Part shown: positions 34,853-48,612 of the stretch, piece after piece | Position numbering within the stretch: position 1 is the stretch's first letter | Layout: every line of letters begins with the position of its first letter | Origin: Hoplostethus atlanticus | Taxonomy: Eukaryota; Chordata; Actinopteri; Trachichthyiformes; Trachichthyidae | Assembly (NCBI GenBank): GCA_034670405.1 | Contig: JAXDDX010000178.1 | Span: forward strand, 496,001 to 560,000 | Direction of reading: 5' to 3' | Length of the DNA: 64,000 nucleotides | Notes under the pieces: generated by a model | What the model saw: only the letters and a program-made list of their open reading frames with translations | The model's database searches: none | What the model was told of the DNA's origin: nothing | Program-made: the position numbers and the translations under genes

Positions 34853-35204
34853 CATGCTGTGGCAGACAGGGGGAGGGAGTGGGTGAGGCGTAAGGCTGGG
34901 TCCAGGAGAGTCGAGTCAGTGATTCTCCCTGGACCCAGCACGGCTTCTGGTGCTGGCTCAGCTCCTTCTCTGCTCTCCTGAGTCCGACTTGACTCCTCCG
35001 TCTCCTGCCGAACTCCATTCTCTCCGTCAGCCTCTCGCACTGATGCACCCGCTCACACAGTCACACACTGGTTAAAAGAGCCCGGCTGCAATCAGCCTCA
35101 ACCGGCTGCAGCTGGTACCGGATCCAGGGAAGAGTCAGTCCACCGACTCAACTCTCTCCTGGATCCAAGCTCACCCCCACCCTCCCCCCAGTCTGCCGCA
35201 CATG
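34853..35204. repeat. Imperfect inverted repeat with arms of about 100 bp, each with an internal hairpin
   Basis: Arm 1 (34853 to about 34955) and the reverse complement of arm 2 (35204 back to about 35095) share, in order: catg, tg(t/c)ggcagac, a G-rich block, GG(G/A)TCCAGGAGAG, GAGTC(A/G)GTG, TTC(T)CCCTGGA(C/T)CC and a CAGC/GCTGG end. Each arm also folds on itself: GGGTCCAGGAGA with TTCTCCCTGGACCC (34898-34936), and GGATCCAGGGAAGAGT with AACTCTCTCCTGGATCC (35120-35166). Confidence 0.8.
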
Positions 35205-38200
35205 CATTCTTAGATGGATCGTTTTCTGTGTTTGACTTATTTTTTAAGGACATTAAAAGCCAAAGTTCAAAATGTATATTATATTCTGTAGTACTGTACT
35301 TTTTCTTTCCAACTTTCAGAAGTCTTCTCAACTCAAACTACAGGTCTACTTTACTTAAATGTTTACAGCTATAACCAATGCAAAACTAGGACTAGAATGT
35401 ATGTGAAACTCATATCGAGCTGTCAGATACTGTCAGAATCAAAAGTTCAGTGAATCAGTTTGAGAGTTAAAAAAACAATTCAATAACCCAAAACATAAAC
35501 TAAACCAACAGGGGATGCCCGGCTGAAAGTACGGAGCCTTAAAGCCCCTATTCAGAGTCGGGGGTATTTCACCAGCTGCAGTACCACTTTCATTTTTGGG
35601 TTTTCCAGCAAAGCCTCTCAGGGATCTCTGACTGTAGCCTTCACTCACATACACCTGGAGTGGGGCTTTAATGAGATCGCAGTGCAATGGCTGTCGTAGA
35701 AACCTCTCAGACCCCTCCCCCCCGAGCCGATGAAAATTGCATGAATCACTTTTGTCAACAATGCTAGAGGAGATTGTACAAAGAGTCGAGTGTCTGAATC
35801 TCAAAGTCAATATTGGATTCCCCGGTGCCATGAGATGGATGTGCCTTCACTGGATGTCACGCATGGATCTTTCTCCTTTCTCCTCCTAGTGATGATGACG
35901 GCTAAAGAGGTGTCTTACTCCTGGACAGGACACTTACCTTGTGCCCTCTACACTTTAGCTAGTACCCTATGAATAAGTTAAGGCTAGAATTGATGCGTGT
36001 AATAGCGGAAAGGTTGATTGTATTGCACTCAGGATGTCTTGGTAGACAGACACGCACACACACTTTACTTTACGGGCTGATTTGTTTTTTTGCCTTGCCT
36101 GAACTCCCCCGCTGAGCGTAGAGTGTTCCAGCACCGGCCAACCCAGCTAATACTTCCTGTTGAAATAATTAAACCAGCGGGGGGAGGAGAGAGGAGATCA
36201 GGAGGGGATCTTTTAATGCCGGTTGGCGAGTGCAGTTGGGACATTGCTGTTGCTTCATGTCCTTTGCACCAGGTATTATACAGGAAGCACTACAGGCAAT
36301 CCTGGCTTCATGAAGGGCACCGCAATATGAGCGTCTTGCTGGCGTCGAGTGCATTTCCAGGTGGCACTTCAGTTTTCTGAGCATGTACGCGATCAAGCTG
36401 CCCAATTGTGTTTTTGTGCTCGTTCGAATTAAAGCACAATCATGTTCATTTAATTGGTTTTTAGAGAGGTGGTCTTGGAGGAGTTTTCCTCTCTCACTCA
36501 GGCTCTCGCTCGCCGTCTTTTGTTCTCTCTCTCTCTCTCTCAAAATTCAAATCAGCTTTATTAGAGTGACGTGTGTGATCCAAGGCTGGTAAGACTTTAC
36601 GTGAATGGCTAAGCCTGCTCTGAAGCTGTTTGTTCGTGTTTCTTTTCCCGTCAATTTGATTGTGGCTTTGGAAGAAGCCAATTCTTACCATTTCTCCTGG
36701 AGGCCCTTGAGGTGTCAGAACACACAGAACAAAGAGCAAATATATTGAATTGTTTTAAACTTTAAACGTGGGCCACGGTGCTGTGATTGACAGCTGGTGC
36801 CTGTTGCTCTGGTCTTCTAAAAACACACCGACATCTCTCGACTCTGAGGCTTACCGGGAGGCTTAAGTTTTGCTCGTTTCTAAGAGACAGTTATCAGCTC
36901 AGAGCCGGTCCCTACAGGCTTTGTGGGTGTGTGTGCGTATGTGCGCGAGAGTGAGTGTGCCTCTGTATGTGGGTGTGTTACAATAAATTCACAGCAACCA
37001 TAAAAAAAAAACAACACACATCACACAAATTTGTCACAGGTTATAGCAGACATTTATGAGACTCTGAGTGCTGCATGCAAAACACTTGTTATGCAGCTCT
37101 ACGTCGCTAAGCATGCCATATATCTGAGCTGATGTCATCATCTTGTGTCTGTCTGACTGGGATTATTGACACTGAACACTTTACGACAAAACATCAGGCG
37201 GAATAAATAAAAGTTTCCTTGTCATTTTCCTTGTTGCGCTTCACTAAAATGATCTTTCTCCCATGTTAATAGTGTATTGGGCGCGTTTGTTGCACAGTGA
37301 GACACATAATGTGATGTTGCTGTCCACAGTCTGATGCAGTTTTAACTACTGTTTAACCAAAAGAAAAGCAAGGGTGGGGGGGGATCATCCTCTATGTAGA
37401 AAAGCATGGAAGAGAGGAATCCTTTGAATGTGACATGAGCTTATACCATGTGCAACGCTAGAGCGCTGTTTTCTTTTAGGTAGGGAGATGAAGAGATTCA
37501 CTGTATAAGTAAATGCGTTCTAGTTTGTTGCTGTGGCCGTTTTTCTATTTTTCCAAATCGTTAAATGGAGAAGGACTGACGGACAAAGAAAGAGACAAAG
37601 AGCATGAGGGAAGCATAGAGAAGGACGTATCTGGCGGACGTGCAGCTGTCACCATACATAGTAGTCTAGGGCTTTTATTTTGGTGGTTTTAGGAATCTGC
37701 TACAGGTATGTGCAGTGCTTATACCGGTGATCCCCAAATCAGGAGGTATATTGATATCATAGCAAGGCGTGACATGAACTGCCTTGAAATTGAGAGAGAG
37801 AATCATTTTTTTAAGCCCAGAATATGTCTGTGTATGACATATTGACTACGTATGACGCACCGCTAAGGCTCAGCATCGATCGCTTCTGCAAAGAGAAGCA
37901 TTTGAAATTCATGCTCTCCCGCACCACACAATAGTAAGACCTCGTTCTTATTGGTGCACCTTTCAGCTTAGATTTGTTGAGCCAAATCTTGTTTTGTTTG
38001 TTAACCCAACTGGGGGGGCTGGTGTGTGACTCAGAGGACAAGGGACAGACCTTGGATGTCAAAGTGGAACCTTGCCTTGTCAAATACAGACTCGAGGAGG
38101 AGTGTTTAATCATACTGCCTGGGGTGTGAGGCATGCATACCCACACACACACACACTTATATACGCACTTTACTGTAGCCTCAAAAGGTGTTGTGATGAT

Positions 38201-40070
38201 GGCGGTGCAGAATCAGGCTGTGAAGGAGCGACTGTGAGATTTTGTAAAAGTCAGCAAGGGACCTACAGGGGGGTGACTGAGCCGTCTCACTGTTTCCCCT
38301 TGTCTCCCGCTCTGGTACCCCCATTAACCTAGCTGCCCTGTAGATTTCCTGCCTCCATGTCATCCTGTCCCTGTTATCCGTACTCGCTGAGGGAGTCCCC
38401 AGCTTGCGTGCGGGGGGAGCCCAGCCGGGGCGCCGGGGGAGCGGAGGCTGACAGAGGCTGACACACATCCCCCCCCCCCCACACATCCAGCTCGTCTTCC
38501 TCCGACTCCCATCCACCCCTGCTCTGCTCCCGTCCCCTGGATCCACGTCCAGCTGCTGAGTCACAGATGAGCAGGAGCTGATGGAAGCTGACAGCCTGTC
38601 TGACTGCCTGTGGACAACCGTGGCGTACGTATGAGCAGAGGGGAGAAGGGGGGGAGGGCACGTGGAAGCATGCAACACGTGCAAGCAGACAAGCAGGCAC
38701 ATACAAGGAGAGTGTGCATGCATACGCGTTCGGTTTGACGAAGATACGTACGCGCTATGTGCATATGCAGGTGTGCCTGTCCAGTCAGCATGAGCTGGAG
38801 TCCACTTGTGTAACAGGGCTGATTTTTGCCCCGGGGTGGTGGGCTGGGTGCCTGAGGCGGGTCTCAGCTGGGGCAGATGGGCGGACTGCCATCCCCAGCA
38901 GCAACCATGTCGTAGCCGTAATAGCAAAAAACAATAATAAACATGTGATAGTTTATTTATCCTTGTACGGAAATGCTCTTTTTGCTTTCCCTCTTACAGG
39001 GGAGTCAAAGCACAGTGTGTCAGCACCCTCCAAAGAGCTGGCAGGGATCCAGGGTCTTGCTCAAGGACACTTCAGGCAGGATAGATGCCCGGTCCACCAG
39101 TCGAGGGTCAGTGTCTTTAACCACAGAGGGAAAGGATAGTGTGTGGGAGGGGGGTAAAGAGAGAGGGAGGGGTGGAGGGAGAGAGAGAGAAATGTCAGAA
39201 TGCAGCAGGATAGACGGAGAGCCAGCAGGGAGGCAGTGCGGGGGTTGTAGAAAGTGTGTGATTTGGAGTGACGCGTCGCTTCTTTGTGATAGCGCCGCGG
39301 TGGCAGGGCCCAGTGGGAGACCCCAGACCCCGCTGAGCAGGAGGACTGTGGGACTGCAAGACACTGTAGAGCTGGGCTGGACGAAGATGAGGAAGAGAAG
39401 GAGGGCTTGTCACCATCACCATCACCATCGTCATCATCATTCTATCATCATCATCCTCACCACCAGACATACCCAAACCAAATGTTATCAGGCTTCAGAT
39501 GTTGCAATAAACACTGATTAAAGATTTCTTCTTCTTTTTCTTCATTTTGGGCCATAAAATATTTCTCTGTTAGTAGTAATACTACCCACCTTCTGTCAAA
39601 CTGATATTTTTGATTTATGACCTTACTTTTCCAGGGACAACACAACTGTTGTTTGTTTTTTTATGATCCTGTTGAACAGAAGTGTTCGCGTGTCATTTCT
39701 GAGCGGGAGTCGACAATCAAACGGTGCTTTGTTTTTTATGATGTTATTGAGGTGTCTTTTCCTGTGAAACGTGACTCTCGGGGGTTGAAGTCTGAACTGT
39801 TCTTTACTATAATATGAAATGTGCCTCTGCCTGATGAATCTCTATATCACTGTAGATAAAGAAGGAATTAAAGTTTACCTTAAGGGGCACACCAGTTCTT
39901 AAATGCTGAGCGGAGACCAGGTTTCAAGATTTAATCACTTTAAGAAGGGGACTGGGGGCTCAACATACAAAAACTCCTTAAAACTGCCTCCAGCATGGTG
40001 AAATATATTTGGAAACTACAATAACTCATTTGTTTGTTAGACTACATGAGGACTAATGTCATGTTAGTAA
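35205..40070. other. Non-coding stretch, no gene recognised
   Basis: No defendable exon. A fragment around 36541-36590 (caaaattcaaatcagcttta) resembles a common fish repeat. Also present: a poly(C) run near 38470, a block at about 39030-39120 (cttgctcaaggacacttcag) that looks like interspersed repeat sequence, and CAT/ATC-rich tandem at about 39408-39450. The 248-codon minus-strand frame at 38181-38927 is low-complexity and has no recognisable domain. Confidence 0.55.
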
Positions 40071-40500
40071 GAGGACTTCACCCTGTGGCAGTATGAACAC
40101 CGCCGAAGCGATGACCTACGTCTACAACCACCAGTCAAACACGGCGGAGGATCAGCGCAAGTTGGTGAGTCGTTTCTGATTGAAGGCATCGTGAACGCTG
40201 ATAAATACAAACACATCTCAATACATCGTGCAATACCCTCGAGCCCGAGAAGCGCTGCTAAGAAGATCAAGACGTACTTATCAAACAGAGAAGCTGCTGG
40301 TGCTCTCAGAACCACGGACCGGCCGCCCCAGAGCCCAGACCTCAACATCACTGAAATGTGATTACTCGGATCGTGAGAAGCAGGAAATGCAAGCAACTTC
40401 TAAGACTGATCATTGGAGGTGTTTACAAGAAGCATGGAAAAATATCACACATACACACAACCTCACAACCTCACACATAGAGACAATCTTTACCCTCGTA
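40071..40500 (+). pseudogene. Degenerate Tc1/mariner transposase relic
   Basis: A frame open from 40071 to a TGA at 40359-40361 carries Tc1-family blocks in the right order: PPVKHGGGS, IEGIVNADKYKH, HRAIPSS, AAKKIKTYLSNRE and PPQSPDLNITE. It continues in another frame with DREKQE and LQEAW. The blocks that normally hold the first and second catalytic aspartates are missing, through at least two internal deletions that kept frame. It cannot encode an active DDE transposase. No terminal inverted repeats were recognised. Confidence 0.8.
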
Positions 40501-42401
40501 ACATAACAATTTTGATGTGTTTTCTCTCTCCTGTGTTAATTATTTTTTGATGTCGGTTGATGCGCTGCCCGCTTGCCAGCTTGCCCTGAAATGCGATACC
40601 TATATCGGGGTCTCCGGGTATACCCATGCGGCTTCTAATGCTCTTGTACTGCAGGTGTACTGACCACGTCCACTTTGGCATCGGACGCTGGAAAGCTTTT
40701 CCAAGCGCAGGGGTACCGAACTCCTGTCTTCATACCCTTTGATGAGGAAACTGGCCAGGAACTGATATTACATTTGGCACCTCTCTCTTTCCCTTTAATC
40801 AGCCCATGAACTTCAATTATTAATTGACATCATGATTCAATGTGATGTTTGAAGTAATGTCAACTACAACAGTGGAAGAGTAGGAGGAATTAATACCAAT
40901 AAATGACCAATGACAAAACTGCAGACTTGCACCTCTTATCTTTTTCAGGAAGAGACCTTTTTCACGGCCCCTCCTCCCTCAGCCTCTTTGACAGGTTCAT
41001 CTGGAGACTCATTTTTGTCAATTATATAGAGATTTTATTAGAGGAATTTCAGTGCCATATAAATCGCATCCGAACACCTTCATCTTTTTTTTATCAGTAA
41101 TGCAAAAGTACTTTCAAATGTTTGTGCTGATTTTGTCTCCGATGTCAGATGAAAACTCGGTATCTCATTGAAAGAACTACTGCTGACTTGTGGCCGGTGT
41201 CCGTCCGTCAACCCGACGCTCAACAGTGTAGGATGGGCATACATGGGTCAGCGGTTCTATGCTCCTACTGTCATTATGGTGGAAGGCGGGAAAAAATTCA
41301 ATGTAAAATCCTTCTATCAGGACATTTATTACAAATGTATTACCTGTTCCCCACTGTGAGACTCTGTTGTCTGAGAGCTGAACAGTCAATTCTTCCATTT
41401 AGCTAGAGTGCGTCCTGATCTATTTCCAGTAACTCCTGTCCTTTTCGTCTAAGTGCACCTCAGACGCCTGTCACCGTCCCCCCCCCCCCCCCAGTAGGAG
41501 GGTCTGCCTGCCGAGACTTTGTCGCTAATTGAATGAATGTCAAAACCACTTTGGAGTCGTCTGTTAAAAGGTCAGAGAGGGATGAAACACAATGAAGCGC
41601 TCACCTGCTTTTGTAAACACGAGAGAGAGTCGGCATTTCTGCAGGCGTTCCATTGTGTTGGATCTTCGTCTGCATTTCCCCTGACTTATTAAGAACATTT
41701 GTCGAAACCTCTATCGCGACGATGCTTCCGCTTCCCTCAATCCTGCACAAGTATAAACATACGCTCAGGAATAGATTGATTTACAGCCCCAATCCCCCCC
41801 ACGCATGTCCGCAGACTAGAAAAAATCACCTGTCAGTGCAATTTGCCCCGTTGCCTTTCAAGCGGAATGGCTTGTTGTTGTGTCGTAATTGAAAATGACA
41901 CCTGGCACAATTTTTCAACTAACACACGGCGCGGTGGCCTGGTTCTGCTAGCTTGTCACGGTGGGCTTGTCAGTCACCTCCGCTCAAAACAGAGACACAT
42001 ACCAACAGCTCAGCCTCTGCCTGACAGGGCTCGTCTGCACGGGGCCTCTAGGTGGCATTTAGTGGCCGGTAGGAGTTCTGCACGAGTGACAATCCCACCG
42101 GGGGACACTTGACAGAACTAACAACAACTCTCTCCCCACTGAGCTTGAGTGGATTTCTCTTATGATGGCATTTACAATCGGAGAGTCGAGGCCCGCTTTT
42201 AATTACCTTGCGGGGAGAGGCGGCGAATCAATTAAAGATGTGTGAGCAAGTATTCTGGCTAATGATGTCGGGGGGGGGGGGGGGGGGGTACTGAATTAAC
42301 ACCAGCCAGAAGTCAGTAGCGGCTCTCTCAACGAAATACCAGGATCTAGGCGACCGGGGCGGATTAGTGTAATTACAGCTCTGATTCTGGATCTGTGAGA
42401 G

Positions 42402-42405
<4 letters not shown>

Positions 42406-42461
<56 letters not shown>
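42406..42461. repeat. (GA)n microsatellite
   Basis: About 28 uninterrupted GA units, among the longest pure tracts in the window. Confidence 0.95.
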
Positions 42462-42462
<1 letters not shown>

Positions 42463-42646
42463 CGCTGAAGCATGGGGATAGGCTGATAGCTCAACCTCTG
42501 GATGGGTTTCAAAGCGAAACTGACTTCAACTGCTGTGATGACCTTGACATTAAAGACCAGTCACACAGAGTTGCATTATGGTCTCTCTGATAACCTGACT
42601 GATAGCTGGTATTAGATATGTATCAGGTGCCTATAATTACCTTGAC

Positions 42647-42678
<32 letters not shown>

Positions 42679-42840
42679 TGCACTATTTTGAAGTGCATGA
42701 GACCCTAACAAGAGCAGACCTCGTCTCTAGGCTTTCCTGATGATATGAAACACCATTTGATGTATTTATGTGCTGCAGACTCTGAACTGCAACCATATTA
42801 ACTGATGCAATCTTTGCACACATCCGATCACTTGGTCTGC

Positions 42841-42878
<38 letters not shown>
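42647..42878 (+). repeat. Duplicate unit A (42698-42794) flanked by (GT)n on both sides
   Basis: The 97 bp from tgagaccctaacaagagcag to tctgaactgcaacc align without gaps to 48454-48550 with about 18 mismatches (roughly 81% identity). (GT)n tracts lie at about 42647-42674 and 42844-42878. Confidence 0.75.
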
Positions 42879-42882
<4 letters not shown>

Positions 42883-44124
42883 AGCATGCTTGTGCAGACC
42901 CAGGCTAGTGCTCTGTGTGTGCGTGCACAGTGCATGGAGTCAGGTCAGGGGCTCGGATGGTCTTTTTTGATGCGGTGACGTATTTCTGAGCTAGCCTGTG
43001 GCTGAAGTGAAGTTGAAGTATGAGGAACAAAGACAAGAGTTTGCGTTAGCGGCCGAATCATACAAAAGAATGAAAAACATTTTCCCGTCCTGGTCGGTAA
43101 TGGTTCTCTGTGTTCATTTTAATCTGCAGGAGCTAACAGATGAGTGTGCTTTATCAAATCAGGACAATATAGACAGGCAATGTGAGTTGTCAATCACATA
43201 AAAGTACTATCGAATACTTTGCTGTGATTGTCACTCTGGCACTCGCTGTCCTGTGTTAAAATCCCTCCCGTTGGACACATCCCACTGAGCAATTTCACTT
43301 TGATTAGCCATTGGAAAGACATCTCAAGTTCAAGCATTATCTTGTGTGTATGTGTATGTAATAATGTTTTTAACTGCCTGGTCTAAAACTGGGCAGTACA
43401 CAGCCAAACAGATCCTGGGTGATATGAGAGCTAGACTCGATGTTGAGCGAGGGAGGCGAACACAACCCCGGTTTAGCCCCGGTCTGTAGCGGAACACGTG
43501 AAAAGAGAGAACGATGCTGCATTTCAGATGTCGGATGTTTTCCATGACCTGCCCAGTTTTTTCTTAGTTTGGATTCAGGGGGATTCTGACGGATTTCGTG
43601 TTTTCTGAGGTTGGTTTTGATTTCAGTCAATCTCAATGTGAAGACCATTTTATCAGCGCATGCTGACATGTGGAAAACCCATAAAGGCCTGGAGTCACAC
43701 ATCTTCCCGGCTCTGTTTTGAAGAACGATGGTGAAATATATCGACTTGCCAGCCAGAGAGTCAACACCGCAGGCAATCGCTAGATAGATAGTGTTACTTA
43801 CATATGAGTTATAGAAAAGTGAGCGCGTTGGTTGCCAGGCTTACCGTGCAGCCTCCTTCAATAGGTGGACGTATTGTGTGTGTGTGTGTGTGTTATTGCC
43901 ATTGTGCCGTGGTTGTGTCAGGACAACGCTGATGTTGCAGTGTACCCATTACACTCTGTTATCAATATGTGCCTGTTCCCACACATTGTTCTGTTTTTTT
44001 TTTTTTTTTGTCATTCTCCTCTGCTCTTACCGGTTGCCAGGGAACAGTATCAGATGAACGTCGGGTCTTATCTTGTCACACTCCTAATTTCCTGTGGTCC
44101 GGCTCTCTCCCCCTGTGGCTGCGA

Positions 44125-44160
44125 CGACGGAGACGGAGACGGAGGCGGAGACGGAGGCGG
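44125..44160. repeat. Hexanucleotide repeat (GGAGAC / GGAGGC)n
   Basis: About six units alternating ggagac and ggaggc, purine-rich on the plus strand. Confidence 0.9.
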
Positions 44161-45370
44161 GGGTGTGTGACGGCACAGCGCCCGCTAAGACAACACGGTG
44201 CTCACACAGACTGAAGAGGCCTTTAATGACAGGGGTAAACAAATACTGAACATATGGAGCCGTCCGTCGCCAGAAACAACAAACACATCTCGCAGTTCAC
44301 ACGGGCGTTCAGCGGGACAGGTGTTCATCACTTCGGCTAATGCGTTTCATCAGGAATAGGCCATTTTCGCTCTCGCCGGTGAATACTATTTACACCCCCG
44401 GCGTAAGACAGATAGCCCAGACAATTTTAATATAGCCAGAGATAGATAGCAGAGGCTGTTTTCAGCCCGGGCAGAGATTGGAGTGAGCGAGGAGTTTGGT
44501 GATAAAAGCAGAGTAATGATGTTCCAGAACCCGGTGCTTCCTCTGCAGACCAGCAGCAGGGCGTCCAGGAATGAAACCCATCCAGTTCATCCCTACTGTT
44601 CTCTCACTTTCTTGAATGGTGCTGCTGTACATGCTGTCCACACACACACACACACACTCCAACATCTTATGAGTTGATTGTTAAAGTGCCCTGCGTTAAA
44701 TAGCGTTACTATGCAGGGAACATGCCCCCCGAAGTGGCCCTCAGGAGCCGATAAACACTTAACTCTTGTTTTCCCTGTTCAAAAGGCACCGGTCCTTGAT
44801 TATCGAGGGCCTAAATATCCCCTCCAAACCCTGATTGGTGCATTTGGTTTGCAAATCAGCAGGAAAAATCTTAAAAGCAATCACAGCTAACCCGTGAACG
44901 TGAGGAGGGCCATCGCTATTTTTTTTCAAGTGGCTTATTGAATTTTTTTTTCTTCCACGTTCCACAGCGGCGCAACACAAGTGCACGGGTTTGTAATTGT
45001 TCCGCCAGCGTTCAGATCAGTCAGGCCCTGCAGATCGTACGGGCCTCGCTGTCCGTGCAGTGTGGCACCCGTCTGATTAAGATATATTACACCGCACAAA
45101 AATTCAATTAGTCAAGCCCTATCCCCCCCATGTTAACCAGTGAACTGTACGTGTACGGCGGGGCGAGCCCCGTGCACCGACGAGCGCCAGCAGGAGCGCG
45201 GAACAGCGATTAAAGATTAACTATCAATCCCTCTGTCAAAGAGACTAATTGCTGTGTTTTTCCTCTTTCCTTCTCCTCACATCAGTCGACGGAAAATTAC
45301 ACGAGCTGACTGGAAAAATTCTGATCACGCAACAGTCTGGTATTTTTGGTGTGTGTGTCCCTGTATGCCT

Positions 45371-45406
<36 letters not shown>

Positions 45407-46514
45407 CTATGGGTGCATGTCTACGTTGAGAGGAGCATGGTAATAGCTCCCTCAGTAGGAATATAAATGACTGGTCTGGGTCCCATCCTCCTTTACCCTC
45501 CCCCCCACCCCATCCTGATGTTACACTTACCTAATGAGTCTGTGTCACGCACGTGAGGGAGTGGCTCTCATCGATAAACAGAGTTATTAAATCATGGCAG
45601 CGCTCGCCGGGAATTACAAAATAGCTTCCTCGACATAGCGGCGACATTGTGCATTCTTCTCGCTCACTCGCTCGCGCTTTTGATACGGGGGTGTTTTTAT
45701 GTGTGTGTTAGTGTGTATGTGTGTGTATGTTGCGACGGCCCCACTGGGCTTTTTTCTTGTAACTTCTGCAGGGATCTACGCCCACCCCCCACCTCACCCC
45801 ACCCCACCTCCCTTGGGTTCAAAATTGCAACTGGGGTTCAATTTTAACCAGGAAGAACTCATTTGATTCACTGTACCAGCGAGAGCGAGGCTGATCTGTA
45901 TTCAGAGTGGGAGGCGACGGCGTTTTTTCCCCATCTTGTTGAGCTTGGATTCCTGATTGCTTCATCTCATGATTTCAGCGTGAGCGTAGCCCCGAAATGT
46001 AATTTTTACACGTTCTTCTGTAATTCCAGAAGAATCTATATAATTTCCCTCAAATTACCTCTTGGAAGCCCAGATGGAAAACATTATGATTACACTGACA
46101 CATTGTTAGGCCTCTATTATGGAGATGTCACTTCCAACTGGATTGTTTTTATCAAGTGATAATTTGCTCAGTATCTTTTACTTCCCAGACCACCCCCCCA
46201 CCCCCCGTCCCCCGTGGTCCATGCGGCAGGCCCCTTGTAATTGTCTCATCCAGATAACATGTCGCTGCAGGGTGGGTACGGCGAGGAGACATCTGCTAAT
46301 CATCTGTCCGACGGCTGTTCACACGTCGGTCCACCTGACCTGCCGCCCTCTCTCGCCCCGATTCATTCTCGCCTTCGATCTGTGTCGGCGTCTTTCATTC
46401 TCACCCACTTTCGCACTCCCCGTTCTCCCGCTGTGGCATTCTCGCACTCCCACCTTTTTCAATTTCGATCTCAACATCACTTTCCTGCATATGACTGTAC
46501 CGCTGCAGCCTATT

Positions 46515-46557
<43 letters not shown>

Positions 46558-48453
46558 CCTGCGTCTCTGTTTTTGACAGGCTAATCAGCCAGTGTGATGC
46601 TTTCCTGGCGTGGCGATCAGCACAGTGTGACCCTGCGCTTGCAATCAGGCAGAGGGGTTCTTATGTCCTCCAACACTTGTTTCGCTCTCTGTCGCAGGTC
46701 CGCTTCTGCTGCCTCTATCATTTCTGTGCTGCAGCCATCAAAAACATTTCCAGACGGCGCTTGCGTCCGTTTGAATGGTCATCATTATTCTTTACACTGT
46801 CATTTCCTTCGTTCTCTGCCTCCTCTTCACACAACCTGGAAGGACTGGAAGCGAGGGCTTGTGTATATATATGATTGTATGTTTAATGCTTACCGAGTGT
46901 GATGCACGGATGGATGGAAAAGGAAATAAAAGTGATTACTGACTGTCACTGGTGGAGATGCAGGTCTTGGTGTGATGCAGTCACATGTGTAAATGTAATA
47001 GCCGTGTATTCCCGCTCTCCCCGGGGCTTTTTGAACGCCTTTTTTTTATATATATGTGCTTATTTGTGTGTTTACGAGTGCGTATGTGCGCAACGACGCA
47101 TGTAAGGGCGGAGGATGGATCGCGTGGTAGGTGATGGATGCGTTAGTTATCTGCGCATCAAATAGAGGTGGAGACGGTGGGGGAGCGCAGTCAAGTGGTT
47201 TCACAACATTGCACTCCAGGCTCCCTGCCCAGAGAGTTGTGTTGTTTTTTGTCCTCGTGGGACGTTTCTCTCTATAGCGCCGGGCTCCATATGGCAGAAC
47301 AGAATGGGATTTATTATTTATTTACCTTTTTACGTCGTAAAAGAGGTCAAATGATGGAACTGGCAAAGCATGAAAACCCTACAATTGTGTGTGTTTCATG
47401 GAGTGGTACAGAGCAGCAGCCCGTAGCTCAGATTTCCAATGAATACAGAAGAAGGTGAGTTGGTGCCGCGGGGCGGTTGGGACGGGTGTATTTCCTCAGG
47501 GTCAAGGACGTGGCGTCGTTTTTGTTTTTCTGCTCTCCATATCTCCAAGCTCCATTTATCAGTGGTTCCCCCACCGCTACGCCCGGTGATGAATTACACT
47601 GGCCAAAGTGTGTCTTAATGCTTGAATCACCGCTACTGCACTCGGTGAATATAGGCAAGGGCCTCGTTTATGGGTGTGCTAACCTTGCTGGGAATGTACC
47701 ATCACACAATCTTTTTACATGGTGTGTGTGTGTGTGTGTTGCCAGTGAGAGGTCGATTGTTTTTAGCCCCCGGGCAGAATGCTTCACCTCATGACACTGA
47801 TGCTGATGTGATACAGCGTGCATGGAGGACACACTGTACTGTCCGGGTGTGTGTGTGCCAGCAGGTATAAGTCTTCCTGCGCGTGCACCAGGCTGAAATG
47901 CATTTTCTTTTTGCTCTCGCTTACTTCGTCTTGTCCACTTCTTCTCCCTCAATCTCCTTTCGTGAAGCCAGGCTGCTGTCTGTCATTATGGTGGGTTAGT
48001 AGTTGATGTATTATTCAACAGATCCCCACTAAGCAGAGATGCTCAGGCCCTCGACCTAATCACGGTCACTTCCAACCATTAGCTTCACCTATGGCTGGCG
48101 TGATCCTCCTGGGCTGCGGATGCTAATGTGGCAGCGATGAGGTTAGGTACACAACAATGCGGGGTTGAAGGATGGTACCACTGGATCACATCCATCATCG
48201 TCTTCCTCCCCCTTGCTGGAATGGCGGCGGCCCCTAATTGCCAATCAGGGATAACTAGAGTGCTGCAGAGAGGAGCTCGCTATATAAAAAGACACAAGAG
48301 ACGCTGCAGAGGAGAGCGGGACCTGGCTAAGTACAGTAAGTTAGCCTCTTAGTGATGGAGTGGCTGTGGAGAATGAAATCTCAGAGGTGTTCTTTGTACT
48401 GTGAGCTGTATTGTGCAGGGCTACACTATGTCCCTTTGAGGTGCACTGGAGAA

Positions 48454-48612
48454 TGAGACCCTAACAAGGGCAGTCTTTCACCCCATACATTCCTCACGAT
48501 ATGAGACATCGTTTGATGTCTTTATGTGCAGCAGACTCTGAACTGCAACCGTCTTACAGGTTCCTGTCCTTTCTCTTTTTGTATGTATTGTGTGTGTGTG
48601 TGTGTGTGTGTG
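48454..48612 (+). repeat. Duplicate unit B (48454-48550) followed by (GT)n
   Basis: Same orientation and same length as unit A. It is followed by (GT)n at about 48587-48612, so the microsatellite may travel with the unit. Confidence 0.75.

Noticed and set aside
38181..38927. 248-codon minus-strand open frame
   Set aside because: Low-complexity Ser/His/Pro/Ala sequence over C- and G-runs; no domain, no splice context, no Kozak support.
39030..39520. Possible exon near 39 kb
   Set aside because: The segment resembles interspersed repeat sequence and then becomes a simple CAT/ATC tandem.
46119..46874. 251-codon plus-strand open frame
   Set aside because: Spans a (CT)n repeat translated as Ser-Leu and shows no recognisable domain.
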